DNA from: Pseudomonadota bacterium
GTDB taxonomy: Bacteria; Myxococcota_A; UBA796; GCA-2862545
NCBI GenBank assembly: GCA_947505245.1
Contig: CANNIZ010000040.1
Coordinates: 1 to 42,401, forward strand
Length of the DNA stretch: 42,401 bases
Direction of reading: 5' to 3'
In this document: piece after piece, positions 10,801 through 23,475 of the stretch
Position numbering within the stretch: position 1 is the first letter of the stretch
How the letters are laid out: every line of letters starts with the position of its first letter
Position numbers and translations under genes: made by a program
The notes under the pieces: model-generated
What the model saw: only the letters and a program-made list of their open reading frames with translations
Database searches by the model: none
What the model was told of the DNA's origin: nothing

Positions 10801-13800
10801 TGGTCGAGGAGACCGACGCGGACAAGAACTGCGATGAATTCGCGGACAAGGTCGCAAACGACAACCTGGACTGCGCCGACTCCAATCCGCTTACGTACAC
10901 GGGTGCAACCGAGATCGTCGGTGACGGGATCGACGAGAATTGCGACGCGTCTGAGCTCTGTTACGTCGACTTTGATCAGGACGGCTTTGGGTCGTTCGTC
11001 ACGGTGACTGAATCCGGCGACGTCGGATTGACCTGCGACAAGGCGAACAGCGAAGCCAAGACGGCCGACGATTGTAATGACAACAGCGCGGCTGTCGGCA
11101 ATGTGGGTAGCGCAGAGCTCATCGCCAACGGCGTGGATGAGGATTGTGACGGCTTCGACCAGTGTTACGCCGACAAAGACGGAGACGGACACGCGCCGAC
11201 AGCGGGCACGCTCGTCCCCGATGCCGCCAAGGACGGATGCAAGACGGCGCAGGGCGAAGGAATCGCATCGATTCCGCTCAATGACTGCGATGACACTGCG
11301 GCTACCGTGTACACCGGCGCCATCGAGGTCGTCGCCGACGGTCTCGACAATGACTGCAACGGCTCGGAGGTCTGCTACGCAGACGCCGACAAGGACGCGC
11401 ACGCGCCGATCGGCAAGGCGACGGTCGCCGAGAGCAACGACGGCGACTTTATTTGCGAGGCGGGCGACGGCGAGGCTGGCGTTGGGGGGCCGTTCGACGA
11501 CTGTGACGACGCGACGAGCGCGCGGCATCCTGGCCTTGCCGAGGTTTGCGGCAATGGCATAGACGAAGACTGCAACAACGTCGGGCAAGGCTCCACGGCG
11601 GACGACGACAGTGACGGCCTCGATTACGGAAAGGAGAGCGCTGCAGGCTCGAACGACTGCTCCAATGACAGCGACGGCGACCTCGTGCTGGACCTCGCCG
11701 AATATGGCGCGGGCGCGCTGCCGCAGAACACCGACAAGACCGATTTCACGGACATCCTGGACGTCGACGACGACAACGACGGTGTGTTGACCAAGGATGA
11801 GGGCTCGCTGCTCGACTCCGATGGCGACTTGGTCAAGAACTACGTCGACTCGGACGACGATGGTGACGGTCTGCTGTCGGCCAGCGAAGGTGCATCTGCG
11901 AAGCAGGACAGCGACAAGGACCTGACGCTTGACTACCTCGATAAGGACGATGACAACGACACGATCGACACGCTGACGGAGGGGAGCGGGGACGCCGATG
12001 GCGACGGCATCAAAAACTACCTCGACACCGACGACGACGGCGATGGAGTCTTGTCGAAGTTCGAGGGTCCGGCCACGAAGAACACCGATGGCGACGCACT
12101 TCCGGACTACCTGGACGGTGACGACGACGGAGACGGCATCCTGACCAAGACCGAGGGCGCGGTCGCGGACACTGACAATGACGCGAAGTTGAACTACCTC
12201 GACGCGGATGACGACGGCGACGGAGTTGCCTCCAAGGTGGAGGGGACGGTCGACGTCGATGGTGACACCCAGCCGAACTACCTTGACATCGACGACGACG
12301 GTGATGGGGTGACCACCCTGACCGAGGGTGGTGTCCTGGACACCGACAAGGACGGCACGCTCAACTTTCTTGACGCGGATGATGACGGTGACCTCGTCCC
12401 GACGTCAACGGAGGGCGCGTCTGCCGACTTCGACGTAGACGGCGCGAAGAACTACCTCGACAGCGACGACGACGACGACGGGGTTCCTACGGCGGCGGAG
12501 GATGGGAACAAGAATGGGAATCCGGCGGATGACGACGCGGACGGGGATCTCGCCAAGAACTACCTCGACAGCGATGACGACAACGACGGTCTCACCACGT
12601 TTCTTGAAGATGCGGATAATTCGGGAACCGCCGCAAACGACGACAACGACAAGGACGGCAAGCCCAACTTCCTCGACGACGATGACGACAACGACACGAT
12701 CCCGACGTCGAAGGAAGATACGAATGGGAACCTGCTCTGGTACGACGATGACGTCGACAAGGACGGCACGCCCGATTTCCTCGACAGCGACGATGACAAC
12801 GACGGCGTGCCGACCGGCTCCGAGGACACCAACGGCGACAAGAACCTGGCGAACGACGATCAGGACAAGGACGGAATCCCAAACTACCTGGACTCCGACG
12901 ATGACGGGGACGGGGTACTGACCAAATCGGAGGTGATCGGCGACACGGACGGCGACGGTTTGAAGAATTTCCTCGACGACGACGACGATGGCGACGCTTT
13001 GGCCACGAAGCTCGAATTCGTTGGCGACACGGATGTCGATGGCAAGCTCGACTACCTCGACAACGACGATGACAATGATCTCGTACCGACCAAAGCGGAG
13101 GATCTGAACGGCGACGTCAAATATGACGAGGACACCGACAAGGACGGCATTCCGAACTACCGTGACTCCGACGACGACGATGATACGGTGCCCACCGCGG
13201 CCGATGGGGCCGGCGACGCGGACGGCGACAAGACTCCGAACTACCTCGACACCGACGATGACGGCGACGGACTTGTGACCATCCTCGAGGACGCCGAGAT
13301 TGAAGACGGCAATCCTGCGAACGACGACACCGACAACGACGCGATTCCGGACTTCCTCGACAATGACGATGACGGCGACGGGATCCCGACCATTACCGAG
13401 GACACAAACGGGAACGGGAATTGGTTCGACGACGACACGGACGGGGACAACGTTGTTGACTACCTTGACGGTGACGACGATCAGGACGGCATCCCGTCGC
13501 TCGCGGAAGACATAAACAAGAATGGCAAGCTGACCGACGACGACACCGATGGTGACGGCAAGCCGAACTACCTTGACACCGACGATGACAACGATGGGAT
13601 CGCGACGAAGGACGAAGACAGCGATGGGAGTGGGAGCGCGGTAAACGACGACATGGATGGCGACGGGCTCCCGAACCATCTGGACTTGGACTCCGACGGC
13701 GACGGCTTCACGGACACGGTCGAAGGTCGTGTTGACACGGACAAAGACGGAGCGTTCGACTTTGCGGATGGCGATTCGGACGGCGATTCGGTGTTTGACT

Positions 13801-15620
13801 CGCTCGAGTTCAAGGGTGATTCCGATAGGGACGGCAAGGTCGACCGGGTGGACGACGACGACGATGGCGACGGCTACCTGACGGGTGACGAGGCTCACGG
13901 TGAGGAATACGGCAACAACACGGACGGGGACGGCCTACCGAACTACCTCGACGTAGACGATGACGCGGATGGCGTCGACACCAGGTATGAACGGCTGTGG
14001 CTGTCGGCTCATCCGGGAATTGATCCCTGCGGCTTTGCCGCGAACCACCTCGATCCGGACTCCGACGATGACGGTGTCAACGACGGCGAAGAGTGGCAGG
14101 GGCAGGAGGCGGGCGACCCCGTTGGGACGCCAGATGCGCCGCGCAATACCGACGGCGACCAGTGCATCAATGCCCTCGACGACGACGATGACGACGACGG
14201 GATTGGAACTCAGTTCGAGGGCGGCGAGGGAGCCCAGTTCGATGTAGACGGCGACCCGACGAAGTCCTGCGCTCCAGCGCCGGACGGTCTGCCGAACTAC
14301 CTCGACGACGACAGCGACGGGGACGCGAATGACGACGGACTGGTGACCCAGGACGCGACGAAGAGCGGGCCAGACGGTGTCGAGGTGTATGAATCCGACG
14401 CCGACCAGGACGGCATTCCGGACATTATCGACTGCCTCGATAACGATGGCTGCGATGGCGACACGGACAAGGACGGCCTGACGAACTGCGAAGAGCGCGT
14501 GCTCGGCTCGCTGGGTACCTCCGCCGACAGCGACGGCGACGGCCTGTCGGACGGTGATGAGGTCGGCTCCCTCGCGTTCCCCATCAACACCGACGGCGAT
14601 CTTTTTTGGACGGACTTTGACAAGGACGGCAAGATCGGCGACGGCAGCTCCCCTGGCGGCGTGTGGGTCGACGCCAATGGCGACGGCGTGATGCAGGCCT
14701 CGGAGTACACGGGTGCTCTGTGGAGCGACCTCAACGGGAACGGCCGGGTTGATCCGGATGAAGGTGAGGTGCGGCCGCTGTACGATCTGATCGACCCCGA
14801 TGATGACGGGGATCACGTCGACACTGCGTTGGAGCTCAAGGGTGCGGACAAGACTGGCACCGCGAGCGAGCCCGGAGACACCGATCTGGACGGCATTCCG
14901 GACTACCTCGACACGGACGACGATGACGACGCGATCCCGACGATCGACGAAGACGTCAGCGGCAACAACGACCCTAGGGACGACGACACCGACGGCGACG
15001 GACTTCCGAACTACCTGGACCCGAGCTCGTGTGAAGGCCCGGCGGGCGATTGTGACGGCGACGACATTGCGAACCAGGAGGAGACCGACTGCGGGTTGAA
15101 TCCGGACTCGAACGACACCGACGGGGACGGCATCCCTGACGGCGTCGAGCTTTGCCTCGGCAAGGTGGATTGCGACCCGCGGGCGGCCGACGCGCTGGAC
15201 GACAATTGCGACGTGCTGACGGATGCGGCGAACCACGATGACGACGCGATCCCTGACATCCTCGACACGGACGACGACAACGATGGCGTCGCCACGAAGG
15301 ACGAAGGGGCGTACGACCTCGACGGCGACGGCAAGCCGAACTCCCTCGACGACGACAGCGACGGCGATGGGATCCTGGATGGCGACGAGTCGATGACGGA
15401 TGACCCGGATTGTGACGGCGCGCCGTCGCTGCTCGACGCGGACGAGACGGACGGTCCGTGTTTGCAGGAGCCGCGTGTGGGCGTGGTCGATACCGATGTC
15501 GTGTTGGACGACAAGGTTCCGGCGTGCGGATGTGCGGCGGGGTCTACGGGTGCGCTCGCGTCGGTTTGGGCGGGGCTGGTTGGCGTAGCGGCTGTTTTGC
15601 GCCGGCGCCGCCGGGTGTAA
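7803..15620 (+). CDS. Giant FG-GAP / MopE-like / TSP3 repeat protein with MYXO-CTERM tail
   Basis: 2605 residues; ATG preceded by GGGAGG. The N-terminus has a hydrophobic signal ending at Cys20, but the lipobox is poor (LTDC, Asp at -1). Residues about 40-245 resemble the domain found before FG-GAP repeats in myxobacterial proteins ([24 protein letters not shown]). Residues about 246-676 hold seven FG-GAP repeats, enough for one seven-bladed propeller. Residues about 677-1270 carry eight Cys-rich units (CYxDxDQDxFG, DC, DxDC) like the putative metal-binding repeats of MopE. TSP3-like units follow to about 2030, then a region collinear with the C-terminus of the preceding gene. The last 30 residues (GC, helix, RRRRR) are a MYXO-CTERM-type tail. 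A calcium-dependent surface or adhesion role is inferred; the ligand is unknown. Confidence 0.94.
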   Translation: MAPRYVRLLGLMGVAALTDCAGSSGQVSRDTASPAGDVPDSADPSGVVRLAGRAAYTIGVEGHGLSAMSPAWGLRTSWDAGGAHVLAVGTEDDLDLSFVAWGREGELRAAAPVVPELGACLSTDPVDATGRCLARAEYRRGEVVEWWTNGPVGLQQGWELWDRPEGSGALVFDVEARGSDVFVGDDGLSATFSRGGRDWQYTGLQAWDATGRDLHAALEPTADGVRVTVDDESAVYPVFVDPLVTTASQDFFGSTINYNVGFSLAHCDVNKDGKQDLIAGGPYSDQAGVDGGVVFIFAGTGTAASTAFNTTPITTITSANAGDLLGYSVACGNINNDGSDDVVVGRPNYTSTGPTVSQRGRVRVYFGGNPPDTNSDLTWQGGLAGDRYGTSVAVADLDKSGVDEIIVGAPYADSNGADSGSVYVLCDADGNWAAGAFTLEAKGSAANAVLGMAVIGGTDLTGDGYEDIVVGAPSQGTLAGTPPGTVYIFQGDSNAANGFSGSGNLTFTGSLSEGFGRSLAFAPGSINNDTKADLLIGVPDRATPAVAVYYGSGSNNWDKSVDLTFVPAAVDDTEYGVSIAVGDLNADGQDDVAIGSPTANGNRGRVYEYDGSLTPDIVVDWTYNFPREAGAELGYGLLFFDVDGSGDDELVVGAHRADDSGSGVVDVGEILVFDVSLDADGDGYSVAQGDCAPTDATIHPNAVEDTYGVDRDCDKNVMCYVDLDQDSYGSASAALVEETDADQKCDEPAEKTANVNTDCNDGTALINPSFATEDVFGGDRNCNLKVGCYTDSDQDSFGVATLVEDTNVDGLCDDKANKLADDKLDCLDTDILVNPGAAETTYGLDKNCNNNLYCYQDLDQDGYGSAVLVEEVDKNLNCNEPGQKTANDASDCDDNSNKFNPGLAEDTYGVDRDCDLKVGCYLDDDMDGYGVASIREDTNTDKNCDDKANKLSLVATDCLDTDATYNPLAAETTYGVDRNCNNNITCYEDLDQDKFGSSKLVEETDADKNCDEFADKVANDNLDCADSNPLTYTGATEIVGDGIDENCDASELCYVDFDQDGFGSFVTVTESGDVGLTCDKANSEAKTADDCNDNSAAVGNVGSAELIANGVDEDCDGFDQCYADKDGDGHAPTAGTLVPDAAKDGCKTAQGEGIASIPLNDCDDTAATVYTGAIEVVADGLDNDCNGSEVCYADADKDAHAPIGKATVAESNDGDFICEAGDGEAGVGGPFDDCDDATSARHPGLAEVCGNGIDEDCNNVGQGSTADDDSDGLDYGKESAAGSNDCSNDSDGDLVLDLAEYGAGALPQNTDKTDFTDILDVDDDNDGVLTKDEGSLLDSDGDLVKNYVDSDDDGDGLLSASEGASAKQDSDKDLTLDYLDKDDDNDTIDTLTEGSGDADGDGIKNYLDTDDDGDGVLSKFEGPATKNTDGDALPDYLDGDDDGDGILTKTEGAVADTDNDAKLNYLDADDDGDGVASKVEGTVDVDGDTQPNYLDIDDDGDGVTTLTEGGVLDTDKDGTLNFLDADDDGDLVPTSTEGASADFDVDGAKNYLDSDDDDDGVPTAAEDGNKNGNPADDDADGDLAKNYLDSDDDNDGLTTFLEDADNSGTAANDDNDKDGKPNFLDDDDDNDTIPTSKEDTNGNLLWYDDDVDKDGTPDFLDSDDDNDGVPTGSEDTNGDKNLANDDQDKDGIPNYLDSDDDGDGVLTKSEVIGDTDGDGLKNFLDDDDDGDALATKLEFVGDTDVDGKLDYLDNDDDNDLVPTKAEDLNGDVKYDEDTDKDGIPNYRDSDDDDDTVPTAADGAGDADGDKTPNYLDTDDDGDGLVTILEDAEIEDGNPANDDTDNDAIPDFLDNDDDGDGIPTITEDTNGNGNWFDDDTDGDNVVDYLDGDDDQDGIPSLAEDINKNGKLTDDDTDGDGKPNYLDTDDDNDGIATKDEDSDGSGSAVNDDMDGDGLPNHLDLDSDGDGFTDTVEGRVDTDKDGAFDFADGDSDGDSVFDSLEFKGDSDRDGKVDRVDDDDDGDGYLTGDEAHGEEYGNNTDGDGLPNYLDVDDDADGVDTRYERLWLSAHPGIDPCGFAANHLDPDSDDDGVNDGEEWQGQEAGDPVGTPDAPRNTDGDQCINALDDDDDDDGIGTQFEGGEGAQFDVDGDPTKSCAPAPDGLPNYLDDDSDGDANDDGLVTQDATKSGPDGVEVYESDADQDGIPDIIDCLDNDGCDGDTDKDGLTNCEERVLGSLGTSADSDGDGLSDGDEVGSLAFPINTDGDLFWTDFDKDGKIGDGSSPGGVWVDANGDGVMQASEYTGALWSDLNGNGRVDPDEGEVRPLYDLIDPDDDGDHVDTALELKGADKTGTASEPGDTDLDGIPDYLDTDDDDDAIPTIDEDVSGNNDPRDDDTDGDGLPNYLDPSSCEGPAGDCDGDDIANQEETDCGLNPDSNDTDGDGIPDGVELCLGKVDCDPRAADALDDNCDVLTDAANHDDDAIPDILDTDDDNDGVATKDEGAYDLDGDGKPNSLDDDSDGDGILDGDESMTDDPDCDGAPSLLDADETDGPCLQEPRVGVVDTDVVLDDKVPACGCAAGSTGALASVWAGLVGVAAVLRRRRRV
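9831..11600 (+). repeat. MopE-like four-cysteine repeats, about 63-66 residues each
   Basis: Eight units share the frame CY-D-DQD-G, Cys, DC, then D-NC or DEDC, preceded by a degenerate first unit. Early units alternate: a YGS/LVEE form (from about 9957, 10360 and 10755) and a GVA/EDTN/DDKANKL form (from about 10160 and 10558), so they duplicated partly as dimers. The last three units are more divergent and nearer the usual MopE-type GxDxDCDG ending. Confidence 0.85.
11757..13900 (+). repeat. TSP3-like calcium-binding repeat region of the second giant gene
   Basis: About nine TEG-type 29-residue units (to about 12480) are followed by ED-type units of about 33-37 residues. Unit types and their order match the first giant gene, but there are far fewer TEG units and no clear 250-residue super-period. 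DNA similarity between neighbouring units is lower, so this looks like an older, less homogenised array. Confidence 0.88.
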
Positions 15621-15663
15621 GGTCGCCGGGAGGCACACGTTGTCTCGTCAACGGAGGCCGTGA

Positions 15664-17640
15664 ATGTCTCGAAATGCGCTCGTCTCGCTCGCCCTGCTCG
15701 CTTCGTGTGTGCAGGAACCAGCAGCGATCCCCGTCGACCGGGTTTTCGACGGCCCCTCCTTCGCGTTCGCGGCGCCGGTGCTCCCGGCGGGTCAAGCGAA
15801 GGTCAACCGCTCCTGCTATGGCGCGACGGCGGTGGAGAAGCCCACCGCTTCGCGGACGGCTTCAGGCAGCTCGGGGGCCGGCGTCGTAGGTGCGAATGCG
15901 CCGAGCGCACCCCCCACGACGTCGACGGCTCCGCGTCCAGCGGCACCGGCGATGGCCGATTCTGCGGCGCCGATCGTCGCGCGCGAGGAGGCCAAGTCGG
16001 CAGTCGCTGAGATCGCTACAAGCGAGGCGGAGGCGCCACGGGATCGCGCGGCGCTCGACGATGCGCCCGCGGCGTCGGGGCTCGATTGGGGCGGCACGAC
16101 CTGGCTGTCCAACGACGACAGCATGAGCCTGGCATCGGCCCAGCGCACGATCTGGGCGCTGCAGCACGGCAAGAGCCCGGCCATCTCGGAGGTTCGCCCG
16201 CACGAGCTGCTCAACTACTTCAGCTTCGACACTGTCGCTCCTTCCGCTCAACAGGCGTTCGGAATCACCGCCGTGGCCGAGAAGATCGACGCGGACTCGA
16301 TGTCCCTCGCGTTCGCGGTCAAAGGGGCGACGCCAGAGCGGCGGCCGCTGGACCTCACGCTCGTCGTCGACAGGTCGGGCAGCATGAGCAGCGAAGGCCG
16401 CATGTCGTATGTCAAGCAAGGGCTCGGCATCCTCACCGAGCAACTGCACAGCGGCGATCGCGTCGATGTGGTGCTGTTCGACAATGTCGTGTGTACGCCG
16501 CTCGAAGACTACGTCGTAGGGCGCGACGACCCCGCGCTGTTGAAGGAGGCGATCGACGCGATGCAGCCGCGCAACGGTACGAACATCGGCGTCGGGCTGA
16601 AGGAGGCGTACCGCATCGCTGCGGCGCGCCCTTCGACGATTCAACGCAACCAGCGCGTGATGTTGCTCACCGACGCGCTCGTGAACCAGGGAATCGTTGG
16701 CGCCGACACGCTGTCCGAGATCGGTCGCGGATTCGACGAACATGACATCCGGCTCACCGGCGTCGGGGTGGGCGCGGAGTTCGACGATCGCGTGTTGGAC
16801 AAGCTCACCGAGAAGGGCAAGGGCGCCTACGTGTACCTGGGCAGCGAGGCCGTCACCAAACGGGTGTTCGGTGTCGGGTTCGACAGCCTCGTCGAGACCA
16901 TCGCGCACGACGTGAAGTTCGAGCTCGACCTGCCGCCGTCCATGGCGATGGAGCGCTTCTACGGGGAGGAATCGAGCACGAACCCCGAGGAGGTGCAGGC
17001 GATCAACTACTACGCGGGCACCACGCAGCTGTTCCTGCAGGACCTGACAATCGATCCAGCGAAGCTGTCGCCGCAGGACAAGGTCGTGCTGACGGTGCAC
17101 TACCGCGACGCGAAGACCGACGAGCCCGTCACCCAGGTGTTCGAGAGCACGGTCGGCGCGATGATGAAGGGGGACCGTCACAATGTCGACAAGGCGCGCG
17201 CGCTGATGGCGTTCGCCGATGTCGTGGCCGCGGGTGCGATGGGTGGCAATTCCTGCTCGGCGGTGCCGACCTGGACCGAGCGCGGCAGCCGGGTCTCCGA
17301 CGATGCCGAGATCGCTTTCGTACAGACGCTCGTAAAGGGCACCTGCGCCACGACACCGGACCTGGCCGCGCCGCCACCGCCGACCGTGGCGGCGTCCGTT
17401 GCCTACAAGGTCAAGGTCGACAGCGACACGCCGATCGCCGAGGTCGTTTTGTGGTGCTCTGGCGCTGAACAGCGCACGGACCTGTCTCCGGGAACCACCG
17501 TCGCGCGGTTCACCGCGGCGCCTGGCGAATGTACCCTGACGCTCAACGGCGCGATGCCGATGACGGTGGCTGTGAACGTGCCCGAGGTGGGCGGTGAGAC
17601 CCGCTGCATGGTGCGCGGGGGCCGCGTAAGCTGCTCCTGA
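15664..17640 (+). CDS. VWA-domain lipoprotein related to the YfbK family
   Basis: 658 residues. ATG with an upstream GGAGG, 43 bp after the second giant gene, so co-transcription is likely. The N-terminus is a lipoprotein signal with lipobox LASC, then a low-complexity Ala/Pro/Thr linker to about residue 110. The segment with HELLNYFSFD matches the N-terminal motif of YfbK-type VWA proteins. The VWA domain begins near residue 230 with an intact MIDAS start, Asp236-x-Ser238-x-Ser240 (DRSGS), and has LLTDA further on. The C-terminus keeps the YRDAKTDEP region typical of the family, then adds a short Cys-containing module ending CMVRGGRVSCS. The predicted location is the outer-membrane or periplasmic face. 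Metal-dependent protein binding is family knowledge; that it binds the neighbouring giants is only a guess from context. Confidence 0.9.
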   Translation: MSRNALVSLALLASCVQEPAAIPVDRVFDGPSFAFAAPVLPAGQAKVNRSCYGATAVEKPTASRTASGSSGAGVVGANAPSAPPTTSTAPRPAAPAMADSAAPIVAREEAKSAVAEIATSEAEAPRDRAALDDAPAASGLDWGGTTWLSNDDSMSLASAQRTIWALQHGKSPAISEVRPHELLNYFSFDTVAPSAQQAFGITAVAEKIDADSMSLAFAVKGATPERRPLDLTLVVDRSGSMSSEGRMSYVKQGLGILTEQLHSGDRVDVVLFDNVVCTPLEDYVVGRDDPALLKEAIDAMQPRNGTNIGVGLKEAYRIAAARPSTIQRNQRVMLLTDALVNQGIVGADTLSEIGRGFDEHDIRLTGVGVGAEFDDRVLDKLTEKGKGAYVYLGSEAVTKRVFGVGFDSLVETIAHDVKFELDLPPSMAMERFYGEESSTNPEEVQAINYYAGTTQLFLQDLTIDPAKLSPQDKVVLTVHYRDAKTDEPVTQVFESTVGAMMKGDRHNVDKARALMAFADVVAAGAMGGNSCSAVPTWTERGSRVSDDAEIAFVQTLVKGTCATTPDLAAPPPPTVAASVAYKVKVDSDTPIAEVVLWCSGAEQRTDLSPGTTVARFTAAPGECTLTLNGAMPMTVAVNVPEVGGETRCMVRGGRVSCS

Positions 17641-17652
17641 CGCCGCTCTCCG

Positions 17653-17682
17653 TTGCCGTCCGCTGCTGCGCGGTGGTATTGT
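17653..17682 (+). promoter_or_regulatory. Candidate promoter for the Ser/Thr kinase gene (leaderless)
   Basis: TTGCCG (17653-17658), an 18-bp spacer and TATTGT (17677-17682). The ATG follows only 6 bp after the -10 hexamer, so transcription would begin at or next to the start codon. No Shine-Dalgarno sequence is visible, which agrees with a leaderless mRNA. Confidence 0.5.
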
Positions 17683-17688
17683 CGGCCG

Positions 17689-19644
17689 ATGGAAGGACAA
17701 ACGCTCGGTGGGCGCTACACGATCCTCTCGCACCTGGGTGACGGCGCCGTCGCGACGGTGTGGCGCGCGCGCGACCAACAGCTCGGCACGGAAGTCGCCA
17801 TCAAGCTGATGCATGCGCACCTCGCGCGGGATCCGCTCGCGCGGGAGCGGCTGAAGGTGGAGGTGCTCGCCGCACGGAAGGTGAGCGGCGCTGGTGTGCT
17901 TGCGGTGCACGACCTCGTCACCGACGGTGAACGCCTGTTCGTGGTCGAAGACCTGGCCCCCGGCGGGGACCTCGCGCAGAAGCTCGAGGCGGAGGGGCCG
18001 CTGCCGCTCGAGCGCGTGATGCCGTGGATGTCGGACGTCGCGCGCGCATTGGCACACGCCCACGCTGCGGGCGTGCTGCATCGCGACGTGAAGTCCGCGA
18101 ACATCCTGCTCGGCGCGGACGGTCGCGCGCGGCTCGGCGACTTCGGCCTCGCGCGGGTGGAAGAGGGCACCCGCGCCACCGCGACGTCCCAGATCGCGGG
18201 GTCGCTCGGCTACACGGCGCCCGAGGTGCTCTCCGGCGTGCTCGATGACCCGCGGAGCGATCAGTACGCGCTCGCGGTCACGGCGTTCGAGCTGCTCACG
18301 GGCGTTCGTCCGTTCGGAGACAAGAGCCCGGCCGAGTCCCTGCGCCGGCAGCTCGTCGAGGACGCCCCGCGTGCGGACGCCGGCGGGAAGGTCCCGAAGC
18401 CCGTCGCCGACGTGCTCGCGCGGGCGCTGGCGCGGCGCGCGGAGGAGCGGTTTCCGACGATGGACGCATTCGCGCACGCGCTCGACGCAGCGATCGGCGG
18501 GACGTCGCCGGAGGCCGCGCCGCCGCTGAAGGCGTGCGAAGGCTGTGGCGAGCCCGTCGTCCCGGGGCTCCTCGCCTGTCCACATTGCGGGCGCGCACGC
18601 GTTCAGGCGCCACGCAGCGTGGCCGGCCCCTACGCGGTCCATGTGTACGCGCCGTTTCGTTCGAAGGGGATGAACAACAAGGGCTACGATCGGTGGACGT
18701 TCGATGAGAAGCGCCGGATCGTGGACGTGGTCACCGCCACGACGGGTGATGCGTTGCGCCCGCCAGACGACGCTGACGCGGCGCTCGCTCGCGGCATCGT
18801 GAAGGCCGCGGACGGGCTTGATCGCGCGGGCGCCGACCTCATCGTCGACAAGCTGCGGGCCCAGGGCCTGAACGCGAGCCCGATCGGCCCGGACGCCCAT
18901 GGCGTGGTGTGGCGCGAGTGGGTCACGATGTTGCTGCCGATGTTCCCGCTCGTGGTGATAGCACTTCAGGCGGTCGCGATCCTCGGTGCCACCCTGTCGT
19001 CGCCAAACCCGGGCACCGCGGTGTTCGCGCTGCTGCTGTTGATGGTCGGCGCCTTCGTCGCGTTCCTGATTCGGCGGTTCACCAGGCCCGTGCCCCTGCT
19101 CGTGCCCGCGGGCATCAGCCGGAGCGGGATCGCCGACGAGATCCCTGTCCCCGACGACATCCGGGACGGCGTGCTCGCGGTTTCCGACGTCGAGGCGCGT
19201 GATCGGCTCGCCGAGGTGCTGCGGGCGTCGTCCAACCTGCGGCAGGCCTGCGCAGACCTCGCCCCGAACGTGAAGGTCGACGTCGAGGAAGCCGCGCTCG
19301 CGACGGCGCGGGCGGCGGTGCAGCTCGCGCGTCGACTTGGCGCGTTGAACCAGGCGCGTCCGTCGCCCCATGGACGCATGGTGGCCTCCGAGGCTGCGGC
19401 GGAGTCCGAACGCGCGTGCACCGTCGTCGAGATCCGGCACCAGCTGCTCGACATGGCCGCGGGCCTGCGCTCTGCGACGACGGCCGTGCATCGGGGTGCC
19501 GTGACCGAGGCGAGCGCCGACGCGAACGACGCGCTCGCGAGGCTGCGGCGCATTCGCGAGGCCGTCTCCGGAGCGTTGCCGCGTGAGGCGCTCGCGACCG
19601 AGGCGACGGCGCCGCGTCCCGAAGCGACGCGCGTGTCGGCTTAG
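17689..19644 (+). CDS. Membrane-anchored serine/threonine protein kinase with zinc ribbon
   Basis: 651 residues from ATG 17689; the frame is open 12 codons further up, but homology begins here with GGRYTILSHLGDG. The PknB-like kinase domain spans about residues 9-270 with VAIK Lys39, HRD 131-133 in HRDVKSANILL, DFG 151-153 and an APE motif, so it should be active. A zinc ribbon follows (Cys283, 286, 297, 300; CEGCG and CPHCG), then a linker, two hydrophobic segments (about 412-437 and 443-465) and a C-terminal helical region rich in Ala, Arg and Glu. Two TM segments would put both ends in the cytoplasm, unlike PASTA kinases with an external sensor. Neighbouring genes encode envelope proteins but no obvious substrate. 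The gene ends within four bases of the convergent methyltransferase. Confidence 0.93.
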   Translation: MEGQTLGGRYTILSHLGDGAVATVWRARDQQLGTEVAIKLMHAHLARDPLARERLKVEVLAARKVSGAGVLAVHDLVTDGERLFVVEDLAPGGDLAQKLEAEGPLPLERVMPWMSDVARALAHAHAAGVLHRDVKSANILLGADGRARLGDFGLARVEEGTRATATSQIAGSLGYTAPEVLSGVLDDPRSDQYALAVTAFELLTGVRPFGDKSPAESLRRQLVEDAPRADAGGKVPKPVADVLARALARRAEERFPTMDAFAHALDAAIGGTSPEAAPPLKACEGCGEPVVPGLLACPHCGRARVQAPRSVAGPYAVHVYAPFRSKGMNNKGYDRWTFDEKRRIVDVVTATTGDALRPPDDADAALARGIVKAADGLDRAGADLIVDKLRAQGLNASPIGPDAHGVVWREWVTMLLPMFPLVVIALQAVAILGATLSSPNPGTAVFALLLLMVGAFVAFLIRRFTRPVPLLVPAGISRSGIADEIPVPDDIRDGVLAVSDVEARDRLAEVLRASSNLRQACADLAPNVKVDVEEAALATARAAVQLARRLGALNQARPSPHGRMVASEAAAESERACTVVEIRHQLLDMAAGLRSATTAVHRGAVTEASADANDALARLRRIREAVSGALPREALATEATAPRPEATRVSA

Positions 19645-20399
19645 CGGCGACGCAACACGTAAACGACGTGATCGCCGCACCTGCGCACGCCCGACATCGA
19701 TCCGAGGACGCGATCGAGCGGGTCGAACGCGTTCGCGAACGCCGCAAAACGCGAACCGGCGCGGGGCAGAGCTACGCCGATCGAGTGTCGGGTCTCGACG
19801 CGAAAGGCGCCGCCGAACGCGTCCAGCACGGCGCGTTTGCCGTGGTACCAGATCGGCACCTCCGCGTTCCCGACGTTCGCGGTGGGCCGGGACCGGCGCG
19901 TCGCGGTGGACCAATCGCCCCAGACGAGCGTTGCAAGCTCGACGGGCGCAAACGGAGCGAGCAGGACGAGCACGAACGGGGCGCTCGCGACGAGCCGATC
20001 GGCGAGGGGCGTCGCGACGGGGCGAAGGTCTTCGCACCCGTTCAGCGCGCCGAAGTTCGACAACGCAGCGTCGAACGCGCCGCCGGGCGGGGACGTGGCG
20101 GCCGCGATCTCGAACCGCGCCGTCGGACAGCGTCGTCGCGCCTTCGCGACCATCGCGGGGGAGGGGTCAAAGCCAACCACGTCGCACCCGCGCCGGGTCA
20201 GGTGCTGCGCGTCGGTGCCGGTGCCGCACCCAATGTCGAGCACCCGCGCGCCGCAAGGGACCACCGCGTCGAGCAAAGCGTGAACGCGTCGCCGCTGCAG
20301 GCGCCCGACCGGGTCGTCGTCCCAATGCGCTTCGTAAGCGGAAGATTCCGCGTCGAAGCCCGACGGGAGACCGGGTGGTGCCGAGCCTGGGGCCTGCAA
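19641..20399 (-). CDS. Class I SAM-dependent methyltransferase
   Basis: 252 residues from a TTG start that lacks a clear ribosome site, so the exact start is uncertain. Motif I is VLDIGCGTGTDAQHL, followed by VVGFDPSPAMV (acidic end of strand 2) and DAALSNFGALN (motif near strand 4). This is a complete Rossmann-type methyltransferase of the Methyltransf_11/25 kind. The substrate cannot be read from sequence; the C-terminal half (WYHGKRAVLDAF, DPLDRVLG) resembles small-molecule methyltransferases. Its stop codon overlaps the kinase stop on the other strand (shared TTAG). Divergent from the Ig-repeat gene. Confidence 0.85.
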   Translation of the reverse strand: MQAPGSAPPGLPSGFDAESSAYEAHWDDDPVGRLQRRRVHALLDAVVPCGARVLDIGCGTGTDAQHLTRRGCDVVGFDPSPAMVAKARRRCPTARFEIAAATSPPGGAFDAALSNFGALNGCEDLRPVATPLADRLVASAPFVLVLLAPFAPVELATLVWGDWSTATRRSRPTANVGNAEVPIWYHGKRAVLDAFGGAFRVETRHSIGVALPRAGSRFAAFANAFDPLDRVLGSMSGVRRCGDHVVYVLRRR

Positions 20400-20414
20400 G
20401 AGGTTTGCCTGCGG

Positions 20415-20442
20415 TTGACAGTGGACGGGGGAACTTTAAGGT
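20415..20442 (+). promoter_or_regulatory. Candidate sigma70-type promoter for the Ig-repeat gene
   Basis: TTGACA (20415-20420), a 16-bp spacer and TAAGGT (20437-20442). A 12-bp palindrome CTGGACTTCCAG at 20449-20460 lies at the expected start of transcription and could be an operator. On the other strand, TACCTT at 20443-20438 with CGGACA 17 bp upstream could serve the methyltransferase. Confidence 0.45.
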
Positions 20443-20478
20443 AGCGTGCTGGACTTCCAGTGTCCGAGGGAGAGGTTC

Positions 20479-23466
<2,988 letters not shown>

Positions 23467-23475
<9 letters not shown>

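Noticed and set aside
15862..20037. 1391-residue minus-strand frame under the VWA and kinase genes
   Set aside because: It is Arg/His-rich, crosses two genes with clear domains and catalytic motifs, and is a GC-bias shadow.
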